Positions 1 to 8,903 of a DNA stretch of 64,000 nucleotides are shown piece by piece. The stretch lies in assembly GCA_031291725.1 (NCBI GenBank), contig JARLIM010000020.1, forward strand, positions 1 through 64,000, written 5' to 3'. The DNA is from Acetobacteraceae bacterium. Lineage in GTDB: Bacteria > Pseudomonadota > Alphaproteobacteria > Acetobacterales > Acetobacteraceae. The position numbers and the translations under genes are program-made. The notes under the pieces were generated by a model. It was not told where the DNA came from. It searched no databases and saw only the letters and a list, made by a program, of their open reading frames with translations. Position 1 is the first letter of the stretch, and the number at the start of each line of letters is the position of its first letter.

Positions 1-95
1 AGGCCGCGCCGCTCCCAACCGCCCACGGCGCCGCGCAGCGCACGCAGCACCGCCGACAGGCTCAGACATGGGGAGAGGGGCGCGGATGAGGGCAT
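1..95 (-). CDS. 5' fragment of an unidentified ORF running off the left edge
   Basis: A minus-strand reading frame opens with ATG at 95 and stays open to base 1 (31 codons). Its third codon positions are strongly G/C, as in the real genes here, while the other frames of this stretch are not. No clear ribosome binding site is visible, and the translated piece is too short to assign a family. It lies 26 bp downstream of the glycosyltransferase on the same strand, so it could be the next gene of a surface-polysaccharide operon. The existence of the gene is an inference from codon bias. Confidence 0.3.
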   Translation of the reverse strand, partial: MPSSAPLSPCLSLSAVLRALRGAVGGWERRG

Positions 96-121
96 ACGCA
101 ACTAACAACATGTTATTTGGA

Positions 122-1222
122 TTAACTCAAGACAATTCGCACCACCGCCTCGATCCGCGCCACCAGCCGCGCCGCACTCATCTGCGCCGCCACATTGCGC
201 GCCTGCGCCACCCGTGCGGCGATCTCTGGCCCATGGCCGACCATCTCCCGCATCGCCTGCACCAACTGCCCCAAATCCGGCTCCGCCCACAGCGAGGCGT
301 CGCCGGCCAAATGGGAGCGGGAGAGCGCGAGGCGGCAGCCGATCAACCGCGCCGTCTGCTCGGTGCAGAAATCGGCATGCCCGCCCATCGCGCTGACAAT
401 CACCGGCACCCCCGCCGCCATCGCCTCCGCGGCGGGCAGATTGAACCCCTCACCGCGCGCCGGCAGCACCATCGCCGACGCATGGCGATACAGCTCAAGC
501 AGGGCGGCACGCGGCAGATCGGCCTCGATCAACCGCACCGGCGCCAGATCGGGCACCAAGGCGCGCAGGCTGGCGAGTTGGTTGGCGGTGTGATTATGCG
601 GGTTGGGGAAGGTCTTGATCACCAGTTCCACCGGATCGCCCTGCCGAAACGCCGCGGCATAGGCGCGCAGCAGCACGTCCACCCCCTTGCGCGGAAAGCC
701 GGAGGAGACATGCAGAAACCGCGTCACCTGGGTCGGGGGGGTGCGCTCCAGACATAAAAACGGCTCCAGATCCGGCGCAAGGCCGACCACATGCACTGGA
801 ACCTCCAACCCCGACCGCTCCAACGCCGCGGCCACGAAGCGCGTGGGGGCCAATACGGCGTCGAACCCCGCATTCAACTGCGCGATGGTCGCTGGCGGAA
901 TCCGGCTTTCCTCCCAAAAGAACAACGCCAGACACACATCGCCGCGCCGCTCGGGCACATAGAGCGGATAATGCTGGCTGATCGTCACCTCCACCCCGCG
1001 CCGCCGCCTGGGCAAGCGCAACGACCACAAGGCGCGGCGCTGGCCGGGGGGCAGACGCAGCCATTCCCGCCACGATCCGCCCGGCGCGCTCTGCAATCGC
1101 ACCCGCCCCGGCCGCATCGCCGCCAGCGCCAGCGCCAGGTCGCGATTGACTGCGGCCAGGCTATACGAGCCTCCAACATGGCCGAAAATCCGAAAGTCGA
1201 GGTCTGATGTGACATGTGACAT
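122..1222 (-). CDS. Glycosyltransferase family 4-type protein
   Basis: Predicted retaining GT-B glycosyltransferase (366 aa) that would move a sugar from a nucleotide donor to a surface glycan or glycoconjugate in the cytoplasm. The C-terminal half carries the family signature GEGFNLPAAEAMAAGVPVI, containing the EX7E-type donor-binding motif. A preceding segment with SSGFPRKGVDVLL is typical of the start of the second Rossmann domain. I chose ATG 1222 (AAGG eight bases upstream) over an upstream TTG at 1249. Donor and acceptor cannot be read from the sequence. The partial frame to the left may be co-transcribed; the gene on the right (rplY) is divergent. Confidence 0.8.
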   Translation of the reverse strand: MSHVTSDLDFRIFGHVGGSYSLAAVNRDLALALAAMRPGRVRLQSAPGGSWREWLRLPPGQRRALWSLRLPRRRRGVEVTISQHYPLYVPERRGDVCLALFFWEESRIPPATIAQLNAGFDAVLAPTRFVAAALERSGLEVPVHVVGLAPDLEPFLCLERTPPTQVTRFLHVSSGFPRKGVDVLLRAYAAAFRQGDPVELVIKTFPNPHNHTANQLASLRALVPDLAPVRLIEADLPRAALLELYRHASAMVLPARGEGFNLPAAEAMAAGVPVIVSAMGGHADFCTEQTARLIGCRLALSRSHLAGDASLWAEPDLGQLVQAMREMVGHGPEIAARVAQARNVAAQMSAARLVARIEAVVRIVLS

Positions 1223-1401
1223 GCCGCAAGCCTTGCCGAACCGCCGCAAGGCTGCGTGTATGTGCCGTCAAACCCGCATCAATCCTGCATGGCTGGGGCC
1301 ATTTTCGGCGCATGCGGTTGCATCCCCTGCCCCGATCCGCTAAGCCGCCCCCTCACGTCGGCACCCCTGGAGGCCGACGGTTTTTGTGATGGAGCAGACA
1401 A

Positions 1402-2058
1402 ATGGCCAACGTGACCACGATTGAGGCCGAGCTGCGCGCCGATGCAGGTAAGGGGGCAGCACGCGCAACTCGCCGGCAGGGACTGGTTCCCGCCGTTATC
1501 TACGGTGCAAAGCAGGAAGCAGCCCTGATTGCCCTCGACCCCCGGATCGTCACCCGCGAACTGACGCGCGGTGGCTGGCGTTCGCGCCTGTATGAAGTGA
1601 AGTTCGGCACGGCCGTCGAGCGCGTGATCATGCGCGATGTGCAGTTCCACAAGGTGTCCGACAAGGCCCTGCATGTGGACTTCCAGCGTCTGGCCGCCGG
1701 TGAGCCGATCCGCGTCTTCGTGCGCGTGAAGTTCATCAACGAATTGCTCAGCCCCGGCCTGAAGCGCGGCGCTGTGATGAACGTTGTGCACAGCGCGGTC
1801 GAATGCCTGTGCGACCCGGACAACGTGCCGGAATTCTTCACCGCCGACCTGACGGGCATGGAAGTCAACGCGAATATCCGTTGGTCCAACCTCAAGGGCA
1901 TCGAAGGCGTCAAGCACACCAATCTCGAAGCCGATTTCGTCATCGCCTCCGTGGCCGCGACGAAGGGCATGGAAGCCGCTGCCGGCGCAGAAGTCGCAGC
2001 AGCACCCGTCAAGGGCAAGGGCAAGGCCGCCGCGGCCAAGCCGGCAGCCAAGAAGTAA
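1402..2058 (+). CDS. rplY: 50S ribosomal protein L25/general stress protein Ctc
   Basis: Binds 5S rRNA in the large ribosomal subunit. The 218-aa length marks the long Ctc-type form: an N-terminal L25 beta-barrel (about residues 1-95, with GLVPAVIYGAKQEAALIALD) and a C-terminal TL5 domain. An Ala/Lys-rich tail ends in repeated KGKGKAAAAKPAAKK, common in alphaproteobacteria. A GGAG lies eight bases upstream of ATG 1402. It heads a tight run with pth (9 bp gap) and ychF (1 bp overlap), a translation-linked trio often seen together. Confidence 0.95.
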   Translation: MANVTTIEAELRADAGKGAARATRRQGLVPAVIYGAKQEAALIALDPRIVTRELTRGGWRSRLYEVKFGTAVERVIMRDVQFHKVSDKALHVDFQRLAAGEPIRVFVRVKFINELLSPGLKRGAVMNVVHSAVECLCDPDNVPEFFTADLTGMEVNANIRWSNLKGIEGVKHTNLEADFVIASVAATKGMEAAAGAEVAAAPVKGKGKAAAAKPAAKK

Positions 2059-2067
2059 GAGGCCGAC

Positions 2068-2646
2068 ATGCTGCTGTGGGTCGGTCTGGGCAACCCTGAG
2101 CCCGGAATGGCGAAGCAGCGGCACAATGTCGGCTTTATGGCCATCGATGCCATTGCGTACCGCCACGGGTTCACCCCGTGGCGGCAACGTTTCAAGGGCA
2201 TGGTGGCCGAAGGCACGATTGGCGGTGAAAAGATCGTCGCGCTCAAGCCGCTGACCTATATGAATCTCTCGGGTGAGTCCGTGCAGCAGGCGCAGGCCTT
2301 CTTCAAGCTCAAGCCCGAGGCGATCACCGCCTTTCACGACGAACTCGACCTCGCCGCCTTCAAGGTGCGGGTCAAAAAGGGCGGCGGGGCGGCGGGGCAT
2401 AACGGTCTGCGGTCGATGGATAAGATGCTCGGCACACCGGATTATTGGCGCGTGCGCCTCGGCATCGGCCATCCCGGCGACAAGGCCCGCGTGCATGGCC
2501 ACGTGCTCGGCGACTTCGCCAAGGTGGAACAGCCGGGGCTGGCCAGCCTCCTCGATGCTCTCGGCGATTGCGCGCCTTTGCTCGCCGCGGGCAAGCCTGA
2601 AGATTTCATGACGCGCATGGCGCTGCTGACGAAGGATTCCGTCTGA
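2068..2646 (+). CDS. pth: Peptidyl-tRNA hydrolase
   Basis: Cleaves the ester bond of peptidyl-tRNAs released prematurely from ribosomes, recycling tRNA. The 192-aa protein starts with the family signature VGLGNPEPGMAKQRHNVGF, including Asn9 and the catalytic His19 (His20 in E. coli). Later motifs are PLTYMNLSGESV, the FHDELDL segment and GGGAAGHNGLRS. Its TGA overlaps the ATG of ychF by one base (TGATG), so the two are probably translationally coupled. Confidence 0.97.
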   Translation: MLLWVGLGNPEPGMAKQRHNVGFMAIDAIAYRHGFTPWRQRFKGMVAEGTIGGEKIVALKPLTYMNLSGESVQQAQAFFKLKPEAITAFHDELDLAAFKVRVKKGGGAAGHNGLRSMDKMLGTPDYWRVRLGIGHPGDKARVHGHVLGDFAKVEQPGLASLLDALGDCAPLLAAGKPEDFMTRMALLTKDSV

Positions 2647-3740
2647 TGGGTTTCAATTGCGGCATCGTGGGCCTGCCGAATGTCGGCAAATCCACCCTGT
2701 TCAACGCGCTGACGGCAACCGTTGCGGCCCAGGCGGCGAATTATCCGTTCTGCACCATCGAGCCCAATGTGGGCCGGGTGGCGGTGCCCGATCCGCGCCT
2801 GGACATCCTGACCACCATCGGCCGCTCGCAGAAAAAAGTGCCGACCAGCCTGGAATTCGTCGATATCGCCGGCCTGGTGCGCGGTGCGTCCAAGGGTGAA
2901 GGTCTCGGCAACCAGTTCCTCGCCAATATCCGCGAGGTGGACGCCATCGTGCATGTGCTGCGCTGCTTCGAAGACACCGACGTCACCCATGTCGAAGGCA
3001 GCGTCGATCCGATCCGCGATGCCGAGACCATCGAGACCGAGCTGATGCTGGCCGATCTCGACAGCCTGGAGAAGCGTCTGCCGGCATTGCAGAAGAAAGC
3101 CAAGGGCGGCGACAAGGAAAGCCAGTTCCAGGTCGATCTGATCGAGCCGATCCTCAAGGCGCTGCAAGACGGCAAAATGGCCAGCACCGCCATCGCGCCG
3201 GAAAACGTTGAAGCCGCCAAGCGTCTGCAACTGATGACCTCCAAGCCGATCCTGTTCGTCTGCAATGTCGATGAAGGCTCGGCGGCCACCGGCAACACCT
3301 TCTCGGCCCGCGTCGCCGAACGTGCCCGCGCGATGGGTGCCCGCCACGTGGTGGTCTCCGCCGCCATTGAGGCGGAAGTCAGCCAATTGCCGGATGAAGA
3401 CCGCGGGGAGTTTCTCGAAGGCCTCGGCCTGACCGATTCCGGCCTCGACCGCGTCATCCGCGAGGGCTATGCGCTGCTCGGTCTGGTGACGTATTTCACC
3501 GTCGGCCCGAAAGAGGCCCGCGCCTGGACCATCGTGCGCGGCACCAAGGCCCCGCAGGCCGCCGCCGTCATTCACAACGATTTCGAACGCGGCTTCATCG
3601 CCTGCGAAACCACCGCATTCGACGATTTCGTCGCCTTCAAGGGCGAACAGGGCGCCAAGGAAGCCGGCAAAGTGCGGGTTGAAGGCAAGGAATACGTCGT
3701 CAAGGACGGCGATATCCTCCTCTTCCGCTTCAATGTGTAA
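2646..3740 (+). CDS. ychF: Redox-regulated ATPase YchF (Obg-like)
   Basis: TRAFAC-class P-loop protein that prefers ATP over GTP and binds ribosomes; in other bacteria it is implicated in the oxidative stress response. The 364-aa protein has Walker A GLPNVGKS at residues 9-16, the switch region DIAGLVRGASKGEGLGNQFL, and a C-terminal TGS-type domain ending in VKDGDILLFRFNV. The Obg NKxD motif is altered, with NVDEG following LFVCNV as in YchF/OLA1. It starts inside the pth stop codon. Confidence 0.96.
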   Translation: MGFNCGIVGLPNVGKSTLFNALTATVAAQAANYPFCTIEPNVGRVAVPDPRLDILTTIGRSQKKVPTSLEFVDIAGLVRGASKGEGLGNQFLANIREVDAIVHVLRCFEDTDVTHVEGSVDPIRDAETIETELMLADLDSLEKRLPALQKKAKGGDKESQFQVDLIEPILKALQDGKMASTAIAPENVEAAKRLQLMTSKPILFVCNVDEGSAATGNTFSARVAERARAMGARHVVVSAAIEAEVSQLPDEDRGEFLEGLGLTDSGLDRVIREGYALLGLVTYFTVGPKEARAWTIVRGTKAPQAAAVIHNDFERGFIACETTAFDDFVAFKGEQGAKEAGKVRVEGKEYVVKDGDILLFRFNV

Positions 3741-3766
3741 AATCCACCGGCATTGCTATGGCGCAT

Positions 3767-3792
3767 GATAGTTTGATATCATACAAACTATC
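3767..3792. promoter_or_regulatory. Palindromic operator candidate upstream of the CDGSH gene
   Basis: An inverted repeat TGATAGTTTG/CAAACTATCA (3766-3775 and 3784-3793) surrounds an 8-bp centre containing GATATC. It lies 20 bp ahead of the CDGSH gene start and is much more AT-rich than its surroundings, so it probably overlaps the promoter. Symmetry and size suit a homodimeric winged-helix repressor (MarR/HxlR-like), but no such regulator is encoded nearby and the family is a guess. Confidence 0.55.
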
Positions 3793-3812
3793 ACGTCATT
3801 GGAGTGCGCCTC

Positions 3813-4052
3813 ATGCCTGAACCCGTCATCGCCCAGAAGAAGCCGGTCGCCGTTGAGGTTGAAGCCGGCAAGACCTACTACTATTGCACCTGCGGCAAGA
3901 GCGACAACCAGCCGTTCTGCAACGGCGCGCACAAGGGCGGCGCGTTCGCTCCAATGGCCTGGACCGCCCCCGAGACCAAGACGGCCTATCTCTGCGGCTG
4001 CAAGCACACCGGCAACGCCCCGCTGTGTGACGGCACGCATAAGGGGCTGTAA
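3813..4052 (+). CDS. Double CDGSH iron-sulfur domain protein
   Basis: Small (79 aa) soluble protein with two CDGSH-type motifs that should each bind a [2Fe-2S] cluster through three Cys and one His: C25/C27/C36/H40 (CTCGKSDNQPFCNGAH) and C61/C63/C72/H76 (CGCKHTGNAPLCDGTH). This tandem architecture is the bacterial MitoNEET-like type. The role is electron transfer or cluster transfer; partners are unknown. ATG 3813 is preferred over GTG 3804 because GGAG at 3801-3804 sits eight bases before it. The strong palindrome just upstream suggests dedicated regulation. Confidence 0.92.
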   Translation: MPEPVIAQKKPVAVEVEAGKTYYYCTCGKSDNQPFCNGAHKGGAFAPMAWTAPETKTAYLCGCKHTGNAPLCDGTHKGL

Positions 4053-4069
4053 CTCCACGCCTCAAACCA

Positions 4070-4109
4070 GCATCGCCCCGTCATTGCCTGCGCGATAACG
4101 GGGCGATGC
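4070..4109. terminator. Hairpin between convergent genes
   Basis: A perfect 12-bp stem (GCATCGCCCCGT at 4070-4081 with its complement at 4098-4109) and a 16-nt loop lies between the CDGSH gene and the oppositely oriented MaoC gene. It has no U-tract, so it may be a bidirectional terminator or a degenerate palindromic repeat; the loop contains CATTGC like the dispersed repeats elsewhere. Confidence 0.5.
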
Positions 4110-4128
4110 GGGGCAACCCGATCACGCC

Positions 4129-4593
4129 CTACCCCGCCGTGCGACAGGGGCCGATCATCGTGGCGGTGACGATCTGCACCGTTTGGCCATGCTGATTGGT
4201 GGTCACGCTGCGAATCCGCATCACCCCACGCAACGGGTTGGATTTGCTGCGGCGCAGTTCCAGAATCTCGCTCTCCGCCGACAGCGCATCCCCCGGCCTG
4301 ACCGGGTTCGGCCAAGACAGCGATTCCACGCCAGCCCCGATTCCCTTGCCCTGCCAGCGCGGCATCGCGCCATTGACCAGCAGACGCATCGTCACCGCGC
4401 TGGTGTGCCACCCGCTGGCGATCAACTCTCCCGCCAGCGTGCCTTCCGATTGCGCCTCGCCCAGATGCATCGGTTGCGGATCAAACTCCTCGCCAAAGGA
4501 GATGATCCGCTCGCGCGTCACCACAATCGGGCCAGCCCTGAAACGCTGGCCCACTTGCAGATCTTCAAAGTAATCAATCACACCTAACGCCAA
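4129..4593 (-). CDS. MaoC-like hot-dog dehydratase
   Basis: 154-aa single hot-dog domain protein of the MaoC/(R)-specific enoyl-CoA hydratase group. The hydratase dyad is visible in SFGEEFDPQPMHLGEA, where Asp and His align with the catalytic pair; DYFEDLQVGQRF at the N-terminus is typical of the family. It probably hydrates an enoyl-thioester, substrate unknown. The frame opens with TTG at 4593; a GTG at 4581 is an alternative, and neither has a strong ribosome binding site. It follows the first cold-shock gene by 9 bp. Confidence 0.85.
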   Translation of the reverse strand: MALGVIDYFEDLQVGQRFRAGPIVVTRERIISFGEEFDPQPMHLGEAQSEGTLAGELIASGWHTSAVTMRLLVNGAMPRWQGKGIGAGVESLSWPNPVRPGDALSAESEILELRRSKSNPLRGVMRIRSVTTNQHGQTVQIVTATMIGPCRTAG

Positions 4594-4602
4594 TCAGGTC
4601 GA

Positions 4603-4806
4603 TTATTCGACCTTCAGATTGGTCGCGGCAGCCTTGCCGCGCTCCATGGCGACGTCGTAGCTGATTTTCTGACCATCGTTCAACCCACGCAGGCCAGCGG
4701 CCTGAACCGCGGTGATATGAACGAACACATCCTTACCGCCATCAGAGGGAACGATGAAACCAAAACCCTTGGTTGCGTTGAACCATTTCACAGTACCGGT
4801 GGCCAT
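4603..4806 (-). CDS. Cold-shock protein (CspA family), copy 1
   Basis: 67-aa single cold-shock domain that binds single-stranded RNA/DNA. It shows RNP1 (KGFGFI) and RNP2 (VFVHI) after the universal start [17 protein letters not shown]. It is nearly identical over the first 45 residues to the copy at 5027-5230 and diverges toward the C-terminus, so the pair is a recent tandem duplication. CAGGAG precedes the ATG. Confidence 0.96.
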   Translation of the reverse strand: MATGTVKWFNATKGFGFIVPSDGGKDVFVHITAVQAAGLRGLNDGQKISYDVAMERGKAAATNLKVE

Positions 4807-5026
4807 TCAGAAACTCCTGGGCAGATGCCCTGGTTGAACTCCGCAATCGGAGACTCGCAGCCAGTCGGACGGAAGCGGCTAGGCATACGCACGGATTCTC
4901 TGGCCGACATCACGTCGCAGTCCCGACCAGAGCGGGCTTCACAGCCCCGGATGATGTTGGAATGCCAAACGACCGTTGCAATAGGCCGCAGGCTGCCAAT
5001 ACGCCGGAGATGCAAAAATCTTACAT

Positions 5027-5230
5027 TCAGGATGGCTTGAGGTTGGTGGCAGCGGCCTTGCCGCGCTCCATCGTGACTTCAAATTCCAGCTTCTGCCCCT
5101 CATTGAGGCTGCGGAGTCCGGCTGCCTGCACGGCGGTGATGTGCACAAACACATCCTTGCCGCCATCGGATGGCATAATGAAGCCAAAGCCCTTGGTTGC
5201 GTTGAACCACTTAACGGTTCCGGTAGCCAT
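5027..5230 (-). CDS. Cold-shock protein (CspA family), copy 2
   Basis: 67-aa CspA-type RNA chaperone with RNP1 KGFGFI and RNP2 VFVHI. It is the upstream member of the tandem csp pair, separated by 220 bp from copy 1. That spacer and the roughly 200 bp ahead of this gene leave room for the long structured 5' leaders that usually control csp translation, though no specific cold-box is claimed. Confidence 0.96.
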   Translation of the reverse strand: MATGTVKWFNATKGFGFIMPSDGGKDVFVHITAVQAAGLRSLNEGQKLEFEVTMERGKAAATNLKPS

Positions 5231-5431
5231 CGTCAGGATCTCTTTCCACGCCTTGTCTTGGCGCGAACGTCGCGCTGCCGGTCAATCGTGGTCATGCGCC
5301 TTGTGGAGACATCCGATAGTGCCGACGGTGATCGGGTAGTCGTAACAAGTCCTGCCGAGGTGTCGATTGGCGGTGAATTGACGCATAATCCGCACGTCAG
5401 AGTCAAACAAAACGCAGTGCAGCAAAAACAA

Positions 5432-5455
5432 AAAGCGGACCTTGCGGCCCGCTTT
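5432..5455 (-). terminator. Intrinsic terminator after groEL
   Basis: Read on the minus strand, the stem AAAGCGG/CCGCTTT with inner pairing is followed by a T-rich run (TTTTTGTTTTTG), about 35 bp after the groEL stop. It separates the groESL unit from the downstream csp genes. Confidence 0.7.
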
Positions 5456-5490
5456 CCGTTTCTTTGCAACAGGTTGCAGAGAGGTTTGGA

Positions 5491-7182
<1,692 letters not shown>

Positions 7183-7473
7183 TTACTTCGAGATGATGCC
7201 CATCACGTCGGATTCCTTCATGATCAGCAGGTCTTGCCCGTCGATCTTGACTTCAGTGCCGGACCACTTGCCGAACAGCACGCGGTCGCCAGCCTTGACG
7301 TCGAGGGCGACGATGGCGCCCTGCTCATTGCGCGCGCCGGGGCCGACGGCGATCACTTCGCCTTCCATCGGCTTTTCCTTGGCGGTGTCGGGGATGATGA
7401 TCCCGCCTGCGGTCTTCTCTTCGGCATCGAGGCGCTTGACCACGATCCGGTCGTGCAGAGGACGGAACTTCAT
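7183..7473 (-). CDS. groS: Co-chaperonin GroES (10 kDa)
   Basis: 96-aa lid of the GroEL chamber. It starts [16 protein letters not shown] and carries the mobile-loop motif [16 protein letters not shown] (residues 20-35), which docks on GroEL. GGAGCG lies upstream of the ATG. First gene of the groESL operon, with two HrcA-type operators within 170 bp upstream. Confidence 0.99.
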   Translation of the reverse strand: MKFRPLHDRIVVKRLDAEEKTAGGIIIPDTAKEKPMEGEVIAVGPGARNEQGAIVALDVKAGDRVLFGKWSGTEVKIDGQDLLIMKESDVMGIISK

Positions 7474-7551
7474 GCGAATCGCTCCTATTGAAGGCTTTAC
7501 CGGCCAGTCCGATTGGCCCGAAGCACCAATCTTTCCGCCATAGGCCTGTTG

Positions 7552-7578
7552 TTAGCACTCCGACAAAGGGAGTGCCAC
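7552..7578 (-). promoter_or_regulatory. CIRCE element 1 (HrcA operator)
   Basis: TTAGCACTC-N9-GAGTGCCAC matches the CIRCE consensus TTAGCACTC-N9-GAGTGCTAA with a perfect left arm and six of nine bases in the right. It sits about 80 bp upstream of groES, where HrcA would repress transcription until heat shock. Confidence 0.9.
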
Positions 7579-7613
7579 GCAGATAGGCCCAGCCGTGGCA
7601 GGAGTCAAGAATG

Positions 7614-7640
7614 TTGGCAGTCATTTGCACAGAGTGCCAA
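7614..7640 (-). promoter_or_regulatory. CIRCE-like element 2
   Basis: TTGGCAGTC-N9-GAGTGCCAA is a second inverted repeat with the exact 9-N-9 CIRCE geometry, 62 bp further upstream of element 1. It deviates from consensus at three positions in the arms. It may be a weaker HrcA site serving a second promoter. Confidence 0.7.
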
Positions 7641-7855
7641 CGCTCCGCCCCGACGCTTTATGCCGCGGAACGGGTTCAGCCCCCTCTCCCACCCTCAGCC
7701 ATCATTCGGCAGCACTCCTGCCAGATGAGTGACAATCTGTTGATCTTAATGCATTTTATCTTGCATCTCACCCCCATCTCCATGCCAGACTTCCCATTGC
7801 CGCAGTGCGGCGAAACGAAAGGATTGGCTTCATCGAGACAGCGGGAGTGCGAGAC

Positions 7856-8128
7856 ATGCAGGTGCTGACACCCATCGAACGGCAATTGCGCGGCTATCGG
7901 CTGACCACGGCGGAGATACTCTATCACCTGCCGGATCATCCGAAACTGTTGCAGAGCTTTGTGTGGCAAGAGCTTGATATCGCGCCGAAATTCCCGGTGC
8001 TGCACGGCTTTCTCGATTTCTGGGAGCGTGAAATCGAGGGCCGGTTGCATTCCGTGCGCGTGGCGGCCGTCGGGTTGATCGCCCCCGGCGCATGGAGCCA
8101 CATCGGCGGAGTCTGGCAGCTGCAATAA
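7856..8128 (+). CDS. usg: Usg family protein
   Basis: 90-aa protein of the Usg family, a small uncharacterised alphaproteobacterial group. Conserved stretches are YRLTTAEILYHLPDHPKLLQ, QELDIAPKFPVLHGFLDFW and REIEGRLHSVRVA. No catalytic motif or membrane segment is evident and no function is established. ATG 7856 with GGGAG eight bases upstream is chosen over an upstream in-frame start at 7805. Its stop codon directly abuts that of the convergent SDR gene, with no spacer. Confidence 0.85.
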   Translation: MQVLTPIERQLRGYRLTTAEILYHLPDHPKLLQSFVWQELDIAPKFPVLHGFLDFWEREIEGRLHSVRVAAVGLIAPGAWSHIGGVWQLQ

Positions 8129-8893
8129 TCAGCGGAACCCGCCGCCGCCATCCACGTCGAGCACCGTGCCGCTGACATAGCCGCACGCGGAGGAGGCGAG
8201 GAAGGCGGCGGTGTTGGCGATTTCCTCCGGCTCGATCAGGCGGCCGAGCGGCAGGTTGGCCAGCATTTCCTGCCAGCGGGTCTCGTCGCCGAATTTTTCC
8301 CTCGCGCGGGTCTTGCTCTGTGTGGTGGTGCGTTCCGTCCGGGTTTGCGCCGGGTTGATCCCGAAGCAGCGCACGCCCCAATCCACGGAACGGCCGCCAA
8401 CGGCACTGGTGAACGCCATCAGCGCCGCATTGCCCGCGCCGCCGCAGATGTAATCATAGCGCGGGTTGCGACCGGCACCGCCGATGATGTTGACGATCAC
8501 CCCATCGCCGCGCGCCTTCATCGTCGCCAGATAGAGCTTGGTCAGGTGGATATAGCCCAGCACCTTCAGCGCCCAGGCTTCCTCCCAACGCTCCATCGTC
8601 ATCTCCAACAGCCCGCCCGCCGGGATGGCGCCGGCATTGTTGACCAGGATATCGACATCCGGATGCAGCGCATGCACCCGCGCGCGCTCCTCGCCCTTGG
8701 ACAGATCGGCGGCCACGATCTGCACGCGCCCCTGGCCGCCCAACTCGGCCTGCGCCTGGGCGAGCGCCTCGGCCGAGCGCGCGACGAGGATAATCGAGCA
8801 GCCTTCCCGCAAAAACACCCGGCCACAGGACAAGCCGATGCCCTTCGAGCCGCCGGTGATCAGAACTTTCTTGCCGCCAAGACCCAGATCCAT
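8129..8893 (-). CDS. Short-chain dehydrogenase/reductase with non-canonical active site
   Basis: 254-aa Rossmann-fold SDR. The NAD(P)-binding motif TGGSKGIG is at residues 13-20 and NNAG follows beta-4 (LVNNAGAIPAGG). Where classical SDRs have YxxxK, this protein reads YICGGAGNAALMAF, so the aligned Tyr and Lys appear as Gly and Asn, with a Tyr a few residues earlier. Substrate unknown. ATG 8893 follows GAGGGGG. It lies 10 bp after pfkB at the distal end of the kdp run. Confidence 0.85.
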   Translation of the reverse strand: MDLGLGGKKVLITGGSKGIGLSCGRVFLREGCSIILVARSAEALAQAQAELGGQGRVQIVAADLSKGEERARVHALHPDVDILVNNAGAIPAGGLLEMTMERWEEAWALKVLGYIHLTKLYLATMKARGDGVIVNIIGGAGRNPRYDYICGGAGNAALMAFTSAVGGRSVDWGVRCFGINPAQTRTERTTTQSKTRAREKFGDETRWQEMLANLPLGRLIEPEEIANTAAFLASSACGYVSGTVLDVDGGGGFR

Positions 8894-8903
8894 GTCGTCC
8901 CCC

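Larger units (their letters stand above)
7474..7855. other. 382-bp divergent control region between groES and usg
   Basis: No gene is visible here. The groES-proximal two-thirds holds two CIRCE-type inverted repeats (listed separately). The usg-proximal part is AT-richer around 7730-7770 and may hold the usg promoter, which I cannot place precisely. Confidence 0.7.
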
